From IMG/VR virus record IMGVR_UViG_3300028844_001353, positions 1 to 45,498 of that record: a DNA stretch of 45,498 nucleotides; one strand, written 5' to 3'. A program made the position numbers and the translations under genes. Positions 8,951 through 16,718 of this stretch are shown here, one piece after another. The notes beneath the pieces were generated by a model, which was not told where the DNA came from, did not search any database, and worked only from the letters and a program-made list of their open reading frames with translations. Source of the DNA: a virus. The number at the start of each line of letters is the position of its first letter. The stretch's first letter is position 1.

Positions 8951-10285
8951 ATGTATTTATCAGAACAATACGAAAAAAAATGGCAGCCAGTTTTAGAGCA
9001 TCCTGATTTACCAAAAATCGGTGATTCTTACAAACGTGCCGTTACTGCTACGATCTTGGAAAACCAAGAAAGAGCTATGAAGGAAGACAGCGCATTTATG
9101 ACTGAAGCTGCTCCTACAAACAATACTGGTGGAACTTCAAATTGGGATCCAATTTTAATTTCATTAGTAAGAAGAGCAATGCCAAACCTTATCGCTTACG
9201 ATATTGCTGGTGTTCAACCAATGACTGGTCCAACTGGACTTATTTTCGCAATGAGATCAAGATATACTTCAGCAACTGGAGCAGAAGCTCTATTTGACGA
9301 AGCTGATACTGATTACTCATCTAGAAATGCTGCTGGTGATTCAGCTTCAGGCGATGGAGTAACTGAGCACAGAGGATCTAATCCATCTGTACTTAATGAC
9401 TCACCTGCTGGCGAGTACACTAGAGGTCAAGGTATGACAACTGCTGAATCTGAGGCTTTAGGCGACGCTTCTGGAAATCAGTTTGCTGAAATGGCTTTCT
9501 CAATTGAGAAAACTACAGTGACTGCAAGAAGCAGAGCTCTTAAAGCAGAATACACTATGGAACTTGCTCAAGATTTAAAAGCAATCCACGGTTTAGACGC
9601 TGAAACTGAATTAGCAAACATTCTATCTGCTGAAATCCTTGCGGAAATCAACAGAGAAGTTGTTAGATCAGTTTACATCAATTCAGAAAAAGGCGCTGCT
9701 ACAAACACAACTACTGCTGGTGTATTTGATTTAGATACAGACTCTAACGGTAGATGGTCAGTTGAGAGATTTAAAGGTCTTATGTTCCAATTGGAAAGAG
9801 ACGCAAACAGAATCGCTCAAAGAACAAGAAGAGGTAAAGGGAACATGATTATTTGTTCTGCTGATGTCGCTTCTGCTCTACAAATGGCTGGTGTTTTAGA
9901 TTACACGCCTGCTTTAAACAACAATCTAAACGTTGATGACACTGGTTCAACATTCGCTGGTGTATTAAACGGTAGATTCAAAGTATACATTGATCCATAT
10001 AGTGCAAACTCAAGCGCTAACCAATACTACGTTGTTGGTTACAAAGGTACTTCACCTTATGACGCTGGTATGTTCTATTGTCCATATGTTCCACTACAAA
10101 TGGTGAGAGCAGTTGGTCAGGATACTTTCCAACCAAAAATTGGTTTCAAAACTAGATACGGTTTAGTTGCGAATCCTTTTGCGGAAACTGGTGCTGCTTC
10201 GGGTGCGGTTACAGGAATCACTGATTCAGGTACACCTAACTCAAACAGATACTACCAAAAAGTTAAAGTATCAAACATCATGTAA
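8951..10285 (+). CDS. 23: Major capsid protein gp23
   Basis: This 444-residue protein is the major head subunit with an HK97-type fold in T4-like phages. Diagnostic segments are LVRRAMPNLIAYDIAGVQPM (about residues 72-91), the EMAFSIEKTTVTARSRALKAEYTMELAQDL region, and GNMIICSADVASALQMAGVL near 300. A T4-like N-terminal propeptide is likely. The sequence FMTE-AAPT places a probable gp21 cleavage after E52, by analogy with T4. The stop is followed by a strong terminator. Confidence 0.96.
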   Translation: MYLSEQYEKKWQPVLEHPDLPKIGDSYKRAVTATILENQERAMKEDSAFMTEAAPTNNTGGTSNWDPILISLVRRAMPNLIAYDIAGVQPMTGPTGLIFAMRSRYTSATGAEALFDEADTDYSSRNAAGDSASGDGVTEHRGSNPSVLNDSPAGEYTRGQGMTTAESEALGDASGNQFAEMAFSIEKTTVTARSRALKAEYTMELAQDLKAIHGLDAETELANILSAEILAEINREVVRSVYINSEKGAATNTTTAGVFDLDTDSNGRWSVERFKGLMFQLERDANRIAQRTRRGKGNMIICSADVASALQMAGVLDYTPALNNNLNVDDTGSTFAGVLNGRFKVYIDPYSANSSANQYYVVGYKGTSPYDAGMFYCPYVPLQMVRAVGQDTFQPKIGFKTRYGLVANPFAETGAASGAVTGITDSGTPNSNRYYQKVKVSNIM

Positions 10286-10310
10286 TACGTTGTTTAGACG
10301 TTTTATTAGA

Positions 10311-10340
10311 AAGGCGGTCTTTATGGCCGCCTTTTTTTTT
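10311..10340 (+). terminator. Strong intrinsic terminator after gp23
   Basis: AAGGCGGTC (10311-10319) pairs with GGCCGCCTT (10325-10333), nine pairs with one wobble, around a 5-nt loop, and is followed by a T tract to 10340. This is the clearest terminator in the window and closes the capsid unit. Confidence 0.92.
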
Positions 10341-10354
10341 GGTCCTAATAATGG

Positions 10355-10362
10355 GATAAATA
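10355..10362 (+). promoter_or_regulatory. Possible late promoter variant (GATAAATA) at radical SAM start
   Basis: One mismatch to TATAAATA, placed so that the usual start six bases past the octamer would be the A of the ATG at 10368. The same spacing recurs at 11606, 11862 and 15466. Treat as a candidate only. Confidence 0.35.
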
Positions 10363-10367
10363 AAAGT

Positions 10368-11138
10368 ATGGAAAAAGTAATTATAGATGATAAAGGTGAT
10401 AAAGGTAATGTAATAACTGATGGTATGAAAATTAAAAGATCAGAATGGGATCTTTTACCTAATAAAAATAAAGTATATAAATCAACAAAAGTTAATTTAG
10501 ATTTATCACATAGATGTCCTTTAGAGTGTTTACGTTGTCCTAGACAAACGTATGATTATAAAGGTAAAATTCAATATAGAGGTGAATTAAAAAAAGAAGG
10601 TCTAAAAAAGAAACCAGTACCAGGCAGAGATATAACAATGGAAGAATTTGATAAAATTACAGATTATTTTGCTACGATACAATTTTGTGGACAATATTCT
10701 GATCCTATACATCATCCACATTTTATTGATATGTTAAAAATGATAAAAAGAAAAGGTTTAATAAGTCAAGTACATTGTGCCTCTAATTATAAATCAGACG
10801 AATGGTTTAAAGAAGCATTTGAGGCCTGTCCTGAAGCACAATGGTGGTTTGGTATTGATGGACTACCTGAAGAAAGTCACAAGTATAGAAAAAACCAAGA
10901 TGGTGAAATGCATTTTAAAAGATTAAAAATGGCAAGACAGATATTAACTAGAAAACCTATATGGCAATATATTGTTTTTAGTTACAATCAACATGATATA
11001 GAAAAGGCTATGAAAATGGCTGAAGATATAGATGTTATTTTTAGTGTCATAAACAGTGGTAGGTGGGACAACAAAGGTCCAGATAAACTAGCTCCTACAA
11101 ACGGAAAAGGAATTAAAGCAAATGAATTTGAAAAATAA
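10368..11138 (+). CDS. Radical SAM domain protein (N-terminal half of a split SPASM/twitch-type enzyme)
   Basis: This 256-residue product carries the radical SAM cluster motif CPLECLRC (C-x3-C-x2-C) after the strand VNLDLSHR, which would bind a [4Fe-4S] cluster and S-adenosylmethionine. The following segments (TIQFCGQYSDPIHHP, WWFGIDGL, WQYIVFSYNQHD) fit the partial barrel of such enzymes. The frame stays open upstream into the terminator, but ATG 10368 is the first sensible start. The frame closes at 11138, just where a cysteine-rich C-terminal domain would begin in the +1 frame. The two ORFs together (about 408 residues) look like one twitch/SPASM-domain radical SAM protein of the kind seen in marine T4-like phages. 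The substrate is unknown. Confidence 0.8.
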   Translation: MEKVIIDDKGDKGNVITDGMKIKRSEWDLLPNKNKVYKSTKVNLDLSHRCPLECLRCPRQTYDYKGKIQYRGELKKEGLKKKPVPGRDITMEEFDKITDYFATIQFCGQYSDPIHHPHFIDMLKMIKRKGLISQVHCASNYKSDEWFKEAFEACPEAQWWFGIDGLPEESHKYRKNQDGEMHFKRLKMARQILTRKPIWQYIVFSYNQHDIEKAMKMAEDIDVIFSVINSGRWDNKGPDKLAPTNGKGIKANEFEK

Positions 11139-11592
11139 AATTAAATTTAATTTTCCACACGTAAGCGAATATGAAGAAAAAGGAAAAATAGGAACTAATC
11201 ATACTAAACTATATGATGATGACGGTAATATAATATCAGATGAAGAAAATGGTATCAAAAGCAATGTTGGAATAAAACCTATGTGCATTAGAGGAAACAT
11301 GAACTTGGCCGTAACTAATAGAGGTCAATTATTACCTTGTTGTAAATGTGATACTCATAGAATGATGAAAGATCCGGAGTTTAAAAAATTAGTGGATAAT
11401 AGTTATCTTACAGATTATGATAGTGTAAATGACATATTGAATAATGATTATTACAAAGCCTTTCAAGAGTCATTAGAACGCAATAGAGGTCCTTTTGCTT
11501 GTTGGGATCTTTGTAGAACTAATAAAGAAAAAGGTAGACAAGAAATGACAGTAGCCGTAAAAGGTGAATTAAAAATATGGGAAAGAAAATAA
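11122..11592 (+). CDS. SPASM/twitch-like cysteine-rich domain (C-terminal half of split radical SAM enzyme)
   Basis: This 156-residue product contains PMC, LPCCKCD and CWDLC, the cysteine spacing expected for an auxiliary Fe-S cluster of a SPASM or twitch domain, plus the typical NLAVTNRGQLLPCC strand pattern. It overlaps the preceding ORF by 17 nt in the +1 frame. It could be a separate, translationally coupled protein (ATG 11122 with AAAGGA nine bases upstream), be reached by +1 frameshifting at the A-rich junction GAAAAATAA, or be separated by a one-base insertion. I cannot decide which from one sequence. Confidence 0.75.
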   Translation: MNLKNKIKFNFPHVSEYEEKGKIGTNHTKLYDDDGNIISDEENGIKSNVGIKPMCIRGNMNLAVTNRGQLLPCCKCDTHRMMKDPEFKKLVDNSYLTDYDSVNDILNNDYYKAFQESLERNRGPFACWDLCRTNKEKGRQEMTVAVKGELKIWERK

Positions 11593-11600
11593 TATAAATA
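11593..11600 (+). promoter_or_regulatory. T4-type late promoter abutting a start codon
   Basis: Exact TATAAATA immediately after the SPASM ORF. With T4 geometry (start 6 nt past the octamer) transcription would begin at 11606, the A of the next ATG. Confidence 0.65.
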
Positions 11601-11605
11601 GTAGT

Positions 11606-11857
11606 ATGAAAAATTTATTAAGATCAATACTAGGTATATTAGTAGTAATAGTATGTATTAAAGTGTTTGCTTTATTTGTATTCTTATGCTATATTGGATT
11701 TTTTGTACCCGAATCACCAAATCCTCTAGAAAGTATTGAAGATAAAATAGAACAGGTTGAGAAAAAAGAACGTGTTTTAACTGAAAACGAAAAAGAATTA
11801 GAGAAGAAATCTACAGAAAAAGACTGGGATGAAGTAGATAAAGAACGTAATAAATAG
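11606..11857 (+). CDS. Small single-pass membrane protein, unknown function
   Basis: This 83-residue protein has a hydrophobic segment at about residues 7-34 (one long membrane helix) preceded by positive charge, then a highly charged Glu/Lys coiled-coil-like tail (residues 42-83). The shape, an N-terminal anchor with a charged helical tail, resembles inner-membrane spanins or T4-type holins, but no specific motif supports either. An exact late promoter sits directly upstream, so late expression is likely, consistent with a lysis or envelope role. This is inference from topology and timing. Confidence 0.6.
   Translation: MKNLLRSILGILVVIVCIKVFALFVFLCYIGFFVPESPNPLESIEDKIEQVEKKERVLTENEKELEKKSTEKDWDEVDKERNK
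11849..11856 (+). promoter_or_regulatory. Possible late promoter variant (AATAAATA) before gp19 paralogue
   Basis: One mismatch to TATAAATA, overlapping the stop codon of the upstream gene. Six bases past the octamer is exactly the ATG at 11862. Confidence 0.3.
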
Positions 11858-11861
11858 TATT

Positions 11862-12482
11862 ATGACAACACTAAAAAACAGACAGCCTACAAAATTAGAC
11901 TATGCAAGTCCAACACAATTTAAATTTAGTATAGTTAAATTGCCAAAAGTAGAATATTTTTGTACAGCTGCAACAGTACCTGGAATATCATTAGCCAATA
12001 CGCCAGCACAAGTAACACCACTTAAAGATATACCTTTACCTGGTGATAAGTTAGATTATGAAAAACTTGTTTGTACGTTTTTGGTAGATGAAAATTTAGA
12101 AAATTATCAAGAGATACACGGTTGGTTAAGAGGTTTAGGTTTTCCCGAAGATAACAAAGAACATCAAAATCTTTTAGTAAGTGGTAACGATAGATTTCCT
12201 GGTAGTACAAGCAGTGTATTAGGTGAAGCAGGCCGAACAAAATATGCACCACCAAAAACAGGTGGTCTTTTTTCAGATGCTACGTTAAACGTGTTATCAA
12301 ATAAAAATAATTCCGTAATAGAAGTTAGATTTAGAGACGTATTTCCTATTTCTCTAACTGGCCTCTCTTACAACCAACAAGCAACAGATGTTGATTATCT
12401 TACGGCAACTGTTACATTTGATTATAAGATATACGATTTTGCTACTAAAGGTGCAAGTCGGACAACAGTTACAACATCTTAA
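11862..12482 (+). CDS. gp19-family tail tube paralogue
   Basis: This 206-residue protein shares the tail-tube signature with gp19: FKFSIVKLP followed by YFCTAATVPGISLA (about residues 30-45), and a C-terminal TATVTFDYKIYDF strand. The T4 gp19 family includes the tube protein and the baseplate tube initiators gp48 and gp54, so this second copy is probably a tube-initiator, tube-end or baseplate-associated component. It has no strong Shine-Dalgarno and begins right after an AATAAATA element. Distinguishing a tube protein from an initiator needs a structural search. Confidence 0.75.
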   Translation: MTTLKNRQPTKLDYASPTQFKFSIVKLPKVEYFCTAATVPGISLANTPAQVTPLKDIPLPGDKLDYEKLVCTFLVDENLENYQEIHGWLRGLGFPEDNKEHQNLLVSGNDRFPGSTSSVLGEAGRTKYAPPKTGGLFSDATLNVLSNKNNSVIEVRFRDVFPISLTGLSYNQQATDVDYLTATVTFDYKIYDFATKGASRTTVTTS

Positions 12483-12524
12483 TAAATAAGACTAGTAACA
12501 AAATGAAAGAAAAGTGGAGATATA

Positions 12525-12953
12525 ATGGACCTAGAACAGCTACAAAACGAAACAGATAAAGATTTAAATATTAACGATATAGAGTTAGATATTGAATCTT
12601 TAAAAACACCTCAATTACATAACAAGTATTTAAAATATTTAACAAAATTTAAATTACTATTAACACGTGCTGAAGATGAGTACAGAATTGTTAAAAGAGT
12701 AAAATGGGAATACTATACAGGCAAAGCCGATCAACAAGTATACGTAGATAGACCTTTTAATTTTAAACTATTAAAGGTAGATGTACCACAATATATTGAT
12801 TCCGATCCCGAAGTACAAAAGTTAAATCAAAAAGTAAAATATTTAGAGACGGTTGTTGACTTTTTAGATAGAACTTTAAGACAAATAACTAATAGAACTT
12901 TTACTATTAAGAACGCAATAGACTGGAAAAGATTTACCAGTGGAGCTGTATAA
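12525..12953 (+). CDS. uvsY: UvsY recombination mediator
   Basis: This 142-residue protein loads the UvsX recombinase on gp32-coated single-stranded DNA. It matches T4 UvsY (137 residues) in length and in landmarks: the N-terminal MDLEQLQNE, EYYTGKAD (T4 has YYSGRGD), a heptad-rich C-terminal helix, and the ending FTIKNAIDWKRFTSG. It has a GTGGAGAT ribosome site, and its stop overlaps the next ATG. It heads a run that also includes UvsW. Confidence 0.88.
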   Translation: MDLEQLQNETDKDLNINDIELDIESLKTPQLHNKYLKYLTKFKLLLTRAEDEYRIVKRVKWEYYTGKADQQVYVDRPFNFKLLKVDVPQYIDSDPEVQKLNQKVKYLETVVDFLDRTLRQITNRTFTIKNAIDWKRFTSGAV

Positions 12954-13513
12954 TGTATTTAACTAATAACAATTGTATTTCCGTATCAAAGTTTGAACCA
13001 GATTATTGTAACAAACTAATTGCATTGTGTGATACTTTAAAACTGGAAGAAGCAGCTATACAAGACGGCAATGGTAAAAATCGTAGTAGTAGTGTTGCGT
13101 GGGTTAAACAAAATGATGAGTTGTATCAATCTATAGAAGATGTAATTTTTAATCATAATGTAAAAGCAGAATGGAATTTTGATTTAAAAGAATTTGAACC
13201 TTTTCAGTATACAATATATGAAGAAGGAGACCACTATGATTGGCACATAGATTCACACACTAAGCCTTACCCTAATGGTTTTATTAGAAAGATAAGTTTT
13301 ACTTTATGTTTAAATGAAGATTATGAAGGAGGAGAATTTGAAATTGCAAGTTTAAATCCTAAAGGAGTTAATCAAAATATAAAGTTTAAAGATAAATTTA
13401 CGACAGGTACATTGATATCCTTTCCCTCATTTAGTTGGCATAAGGTACATCCGGTAACCAAAGGAACAAGAAAGGTTTTAGTAGGTTGGATTGTAGGTCC
13501 TCCTTTCGTGTAA
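12953..13513 (+). CDS. 2-oxoglutarate/Fe(II)-dependent oxygenase (prolyl 4-hydroxylase-like)
   Basis: This 186-residue protein has the double-stranded beta-helix signature of 2OG oxygenases. WHIDSH supplies H98 and D100, FSWHKVHPVTKGTR supplies the distal His (H163) and the 2-oxoglutarate-binding Arg (R173), and EGGEFE is the typical central strand. Such enzymes hydroxylate a protein or nucleic acid substrate; the substrate here is unknown. Homologues are frequent in marine T4-like phages. It overlaps UvsY and UvsW by TAATG-type junctions, so it is part of the same operon. Confidence 0.88.
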   Translation: MYLTNNNCISVSKFEPDYCNKLIALCDTLKLEEAAIQDGNGKNRSSSVAWVKQNDELYQSIEDVIFNHNVKAEWNFDLKEFEPFQYTIYEEGDHYDWHIDSHTKPYPNGFIRKISFTLCLNEDYEGGEFEIASLNPKGVNQNIKFKDKFTTGTLISFPSFSWHKVHPVTKGTRKVLVGWIVGPPFV

Positions 13514-14988
13514 TGCCAGATATAAGATACATCATAGTTGACAAGATAAACGATGTCTATTTAAAAGTAGACGCTGACGCCTCTATACGTAGAGAGTTAT
13601 CAGAGTATTTTTGTTTTGAGGTGCCAGGTTATAAGTTTGTTCCTGCATATAGAAACAGAGTATGGGACGGAAAAATAAGATTATTTTCTTATGCAACTGG
13701 TCAAATATATGCCGGTTTATATCCTTATATACTTAAATGGTGTGAAGATAATAAAATACAAGTAGTAGATGGTACTAAAACAGTTGATACTAAAGTTGAT
13801 TTAAAATTAGTAGAGGCATTTACAAAAGCATTAAAGATACCTTTTGAAGTAAGAGATTATCAAAAAGAGGCATTTATTCATGCAACAACAAAGAGTAGAT
13901 GTTTATTGTTATCTCCAACAGCCTCTGGTAAATCACTTATAGTATATCTATTAGTAAGATTTAATATGTTAAGACTAAAAGAAGAAAAGAAAAAGATACT
14001 TATTATAGTACCAACAACATCATTAGTAGAACAACTATTCAAAGACTTCAAAGATTATGGTTGGAATCCAGACAAAAACGTACACAAAATATATCAAGGA
14101 CATGATAAAGATACTAATAAAAATGTTATTATATCTACATGGCAATCAATATACAATCAACCAAAAGTATGGTTTAAACAGTTTGGTATGGTCATAGGTG
14201 ACGAAGCACACTTATTTAAGGCAGTTTCACTCACAAAGATAATGACCAAACTAGAAAAATGTAAGTATAGAATAGGTCTTACAGGTACTTTAGATGGTAC
14301 TAAAACACACAAGTTGGTGTTAGAAGGATTATTTGGTGTTGTTAATAAGGTTATATCTACAAGTGAATTGCAAGAGAACAAACAATTAGCCGAATTAAAA
14401 ATTATATGTTTAGTATTACAACATGACAAAGAAGTAAGACATATGATGAAAGATAAGAACTACCAAGAGGAGATGGATTACTTGGTACGAAATGAAAAAA
14501 GAAACAAATACATTAGAAACTTGGCCTCTAGTTTACAAGGAAATACTTTATGTTTATTTCAGTATGTTGAAAAACACGGTGATGAACTTGTAAAAATGAT
14601 AAAAGAAAAGGCAGAGGATAAAAATGTATTCTATGTACACGGAGGAGTAGAAACAGATGATAGAGAAAAGATTAGAGAAATTACGGAGAAAAGTGATAAC
14701 GCCATTATTGTTGCTAGTTACGGCACTTTTTCAACCGGAATTAATATACGGAATTTGCATAACATTATTTTTGCTAGTCCTTCTAAATCTCGTATAAGAA
14801 ATTTACAAAGTATTGGTAGAGGTTTAAGATTAAAGGACAATGATTCAGCTGCGACTTTATATGATATAGCAGACGATATAAGTTATAAAGACAAAGAAAA
14901 TTACACGTTAGCACATTTTCGTGAACGGATAAATATTTACAATGGTGAAGATTTTAATTATGAGATACACAATATAGATTTGAAATGA
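13513..14988 (+). CDS. uvsW: UvsW superfamily 2 helicase
   Basis: This 491-residue helicase unwinds branched DNA and R-loops and, in T4, ends origin-dependent replication. Motif I SPTASGKS is at residues 134-141 and motif II GDEAH near 229-233. Further motifs are RIGLTGTL, VASYGTFSTGINIRNL and the motif VI region SIGRGLRLKD. Length matches T4 UvsW (503). ATG 13513 lies on the TAA of the oxygenase gene (TAATG). The frame extends 27 nt further upstream but only into that gene. Confidence 0.93.
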   Translation: MPDIRYIIVDKINDVYLKVDADASIRRELSEYFCFEVPGYKFVPAYRNRVWDGKIRLFSYATGQIYAGLYPYILKWCEDNKIQVVDGTKTVDTKVDLKLVEAFTKALKIPFEVRDYQKEAFIHATTKSRCLLLSPTASGKSLIVYLLVRFNMLRLKEEKKKILIIVPTTSLVEQLFKDFKDYGWNPDKNVHKIYQGHDKDTNKNVIISTWQSIYNQPKVWFKQFGMVIGDEAHLFKAVSLTKIMTKLEKCKYRIGLTGTLDGTKTHKLVLEGLFGVVNKVISTSELQENKQLAELKIICLVLQHDKEVRHMMKDKNYQEEMDYLVRNEKRNKYIRNLASSLQGNTLCLFQYVEKHGDELVKMIKEKAEDKNVFYVHGGVETDDREKIREITEKSDNAIIVASYGTFSTGINIRNLHNIIFASPSKSRIRNLQSIGRGLRLKDNDSAATLYDIADDISYKDKENYTLAHFRERINIYNGEDFNYEIHNIDLK

Positions 14989-15461
14989 TATCAGATGAAG
15001 ATTTTAGATTTTTGTTAGAAGAAAGTCGGTACGCCAAAAAGATATTAGAAATAGGTACTGGCACAGGTAAAAGTACAACTGCTTTAGTGGCAAACAGAGC
15101 AGAGGTATATACTATTGACAAAGACGATATATTTGAATATGTTGGTATTGAAGATAACATAAACAGATTTCATTGTACAAGTGTTGATTATTGGAAAGAG
15201 TATGGTCATTTTGATTTTGATTTTGTGTTTGTTGACGGATCAATCGGCGTTTATGATTGCGAAGAAATATTAAAAAGAACTAAGGATAATTTTAAAATTG
15301 TTTTCCATGATTATTTACCTAACGAAGAAAAATATCCTGGAAAAAATAAAGGTTGGTATAATATGAAAGTTTTTAAAGAAACTTCATTATTAACTTATGA
15401 TATAATAACAAAAACTGGTGGTACTCATTGTGTATTAGCAGAGCTAAAAAAGGATAAATAA
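14985..15461 (+). CDS. Class I SAM-dependent methyltransferase-like protein
   Basis: This 158-residue protein begins with helices followed by ILEIGTGTGKSTTAL (motif I, SAM-binding glycine loop), an acidic residue after the second strand (YTIDKDD), and FDFVFVDGS and FKIVFHDY as later strands. The order fits a small Rossmann-type methyltransferase of the Methyltransf_24 type. The substrate is unknown. It overlaps the uvsW stop by ATGA. Some T4-like phages carry small methyltransferases here, but I cannot name an orthologue. Confidence 0.7.
   Translation: MISDEDFRFLLEESRYAKKILEIGTGTGKSTTALVANRAEVYTIDKDDIFEYVGIEDNINRFHCTSVDYWKEYGHFDFDFVFVDGSIGVYDCEEILKRTKDNFKIVFHDYLPNEEKYPGKNKGWYNMKVFKETSLLTYDIITKTGGTHCVLAELKKDK
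15453..15460 (+). promoter_or_regulatory. Possible late promoter variant (GATAAATA)
   Basis: One mismatch to TATAAATA, overlapping the last codons of the methyltransferase gene. Six bases past it is exactly the ATG at 15466. Confidence 0.3.
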
Positions 15462-15465
15462 TCAT

Positions 15466-15906
15466 ATGCACCAAAAGACAGAAAATAACATTAAAATTAT
15501 TAAGTTGGTAAACGGAGACGATATCGTTTGCGTGGTTGACTTTACTAAAAGACAATTAGATCCTGCAAACAAAACAATCAATATAGAAAAGCCGTTACAA
15601 ATAAAATACGTGCCACAAATAACAGTGCAAGGTTTCAAGGATTATATTGCATTGATTCGTTGGACGGCCTATACTAACGATGAACAAATTACTATACCAA
15701 AAGATAAGATAATGACAATTACAAGTGCTAATGATAGTATGAGTAAAAGTTATCTTGGTGTTGTTGATACATACGAAGATATTCCTCTGGCGGACAAAGA
15801 TGTGAAAAAGTCGCAAGTTAAATTTACCACCACAGAGAATAAAGAAATTAATAGAATCTTTGATGATTCAATATATGATGACGATGATGAAGGAACTTTA
15901 CATTAG
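15466..15906 (+). CDS. Conserved small protein, possibly Sm-like fold
   Basis: This 146-residue protein has an N-terminal beta-rich core (IKIIKLVNGDDIVCVVDF) and a highly acidic tail (IYDDDDEG). The opening strand pair, I-K-I-x-x-L-x-x-G-D-D-I-x-x-V, recurs in the protein at 33695 (VKILRLSTGEDVIAKV), so the two look like distant paralogues. The pattern resembles the Sm1 motif of Sm/Hfq-type RNA-binding folds, but this is visual resemblance only. It has no clear Shine-Dalgarno. A terminator follows after about 80 nt. Confidence 0.6.
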   Translation: MHQKTENNIKIIKLVNGDDIVCVVDFTKRQLDPANKTINIEKPLQIKYVPQITVQGFKDYIALIRWTAYTNDEQITIPKDKIMTITSANDSMSKSYLGVVDTYEDIPLADKDVKKSQVKFTTTENKEINRIFDDSIYDDDDEGTLH

Positions 15907-15984
15907 AGGAGACCAGTACCTGGAGCTTCTCCCCAAACGGCTACACCGTTCATTATACATAAAATTATCAAAAAGTCAATGCTG
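15907..15984 (+). other. Short structured non-coding stretch before terminator
   Basis: GGAGA (15908-15912) can pair with TCTCC (15928-15932) around an inner CCAG/CTGG hairpin, and AACGG (15936-15940) pairs with CCGTT (15946-15950). No plausible gene lies here. It could be a 3'-end stabilising structure of the preceding mRNA. Confidence 0.4.
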
Positions 15985-16010
15985 ATTTCGGCACAAACCG
16001 AAATTTTTTT
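15985..16010 (+). terminator. Intrinsic terminator upstream of tRNA-Gly
   Basis: ATTTCGG (15985-15991) pairs with CCGAAAT (15998-16004), loop CACAAA, followed directly by a run of six T. It separates the preceding operon from the tRNA and gp55. Confidence 0.85.
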
Positions 16011-16012
16011 AA

Positions 16013-16087
16013 GCGGGTGTAGCTCAGTGGTAGAGCGTCTCGTTGCCAACGAGAAGGCCGTCGGTCCGACCCCGATCACCCGCTCCA
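16013..16087 (+). tRNA. tRNA-Gly (anticodon GCC)
   Basis: A full cloverleaf of 75 nt: acceptor GCGGGTG/CACCCGC, D-stem GCTC/GAGC with GG in the loop, anticodon stem TCTCG/CGAGA with loop TTGCCAA (anticodon GCC), and a T-stem with loop TCCGACC. The 3' end has discriminator T and an encoded CCA. The glycine identity elements (G1-C72, C2-G71, U73, C35, C36) are present. The only oddity is C instead of T at position 55. It reads GGT and GGC codons. Confidence 0.96.
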
Positions 16088-16101
16088 AAATGCTTAAAAC
16101 A

Positions 16102-16130
16102 TTGACATTTAAACTGAAAGATGTTATATT
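16102..16130 (+). promoter_or_regulatory. Sigma70-like promoter for gp55 (TTGACA-N17-TATATT)
   Basis: Perfect -35 TTGACA (16102-16107), 17-nt spacer, -10 TATATT (16125-16130). The predicted start about 7 nt after the -10 box is 16137, the A of the gp55 ATG, so the message may be leaderless. Confidence 0.85.
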
Positions 16131-16136
16131 AAGAAT

Positions 16137-16718
16137 ATGAGTAAAACAAAAAAAGAACACTATGTTAATAACAAAGAGTTTTTAGAGGCAATGAATAAGT
16201 ACAGAAAAGCTGTACGAAGAGCGGCCAGATTAAAACAAGATAAACCACTGGTAGGAAACTACCTTGGATCATGTTTTTTAAAGATTGCTAATCATTTGTC
16301 ATACAGACCTAATTTTATAAATTATACTTTTAAAGATGACATGATATCAGATGGTATAGAAAACTGTCTACAATACCTTGACAATTTTGATGGTAAAAAA
16401 TCAAATAATCCGTTTGCTTACTTCACTCAAATAATCTATTATGCATTTATACGTAGAATACAAAAAGAGAAAAAGCAAGTGACTATTAAACACAAATTAA
16501 TCAGCAATTCTAATTTAGATGACTTTGCTTTGCAACCAGGTGATGATAGAGAGTTTAAGAATCAAATGACTGAATATCTACAGAAAAATTTACCAATGGA
16601 CGCACAAGAAAAGATTGCTGAAGAAGTTAAAAATAGTAAAAAGAAACGTAAGAAAAGAACAAGTAAGAATAGTTTAGATTATTTTTTTGAAAATTATGAA
16701 GATAGCCCTACTAAATGA
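16137..16718 (+). CDS. 55: Late transcription sigma factor gp55
   Basis: This 193-residue protein is the phage sigma factor that directs host RNA polymerase to TATAAATA promoters. The region RPNFINYTFKDDMISDGIEN followed by a NPFAYFTQI stretch and RRIQKEKKQ (about residues 58-125) is the characteristic gp55 core, related to sigma70 region 2. Length is close to T4 gp55 (185). Its own promoter is sigma70-like, as expected for a gene needed before late transcription, and at least seven exact TATAAATA sites in the window are its likely targets. No Shine-Dalgarno is present. Confidence 0.93.
   Translation: MSKTKKEHYVNNKEFLEAMNKYRKAVRRAARLKQDKPLVGNYLGSCFLKIANHLSYRPNFINYTFKDDMISDGIENCLQYLDNFDGKKSNNPFAYFTQIIYYAFIRRIQKEKKQVTIKHKLISNSNLDDFALQPGDDREFKNQMTEYLQKNLPMDAQEKIAEEVKNSKKKRKKRTSKNSLDYFFENYEDSPTK

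Noticed and set aside
13486-13512. Upstream extension of the UvsW frame
   Set aside because: It overlaps the conserved C-terminus of the oxygenase; ATG 13513 gives the TAATG junction and a T4-like N-terminus.
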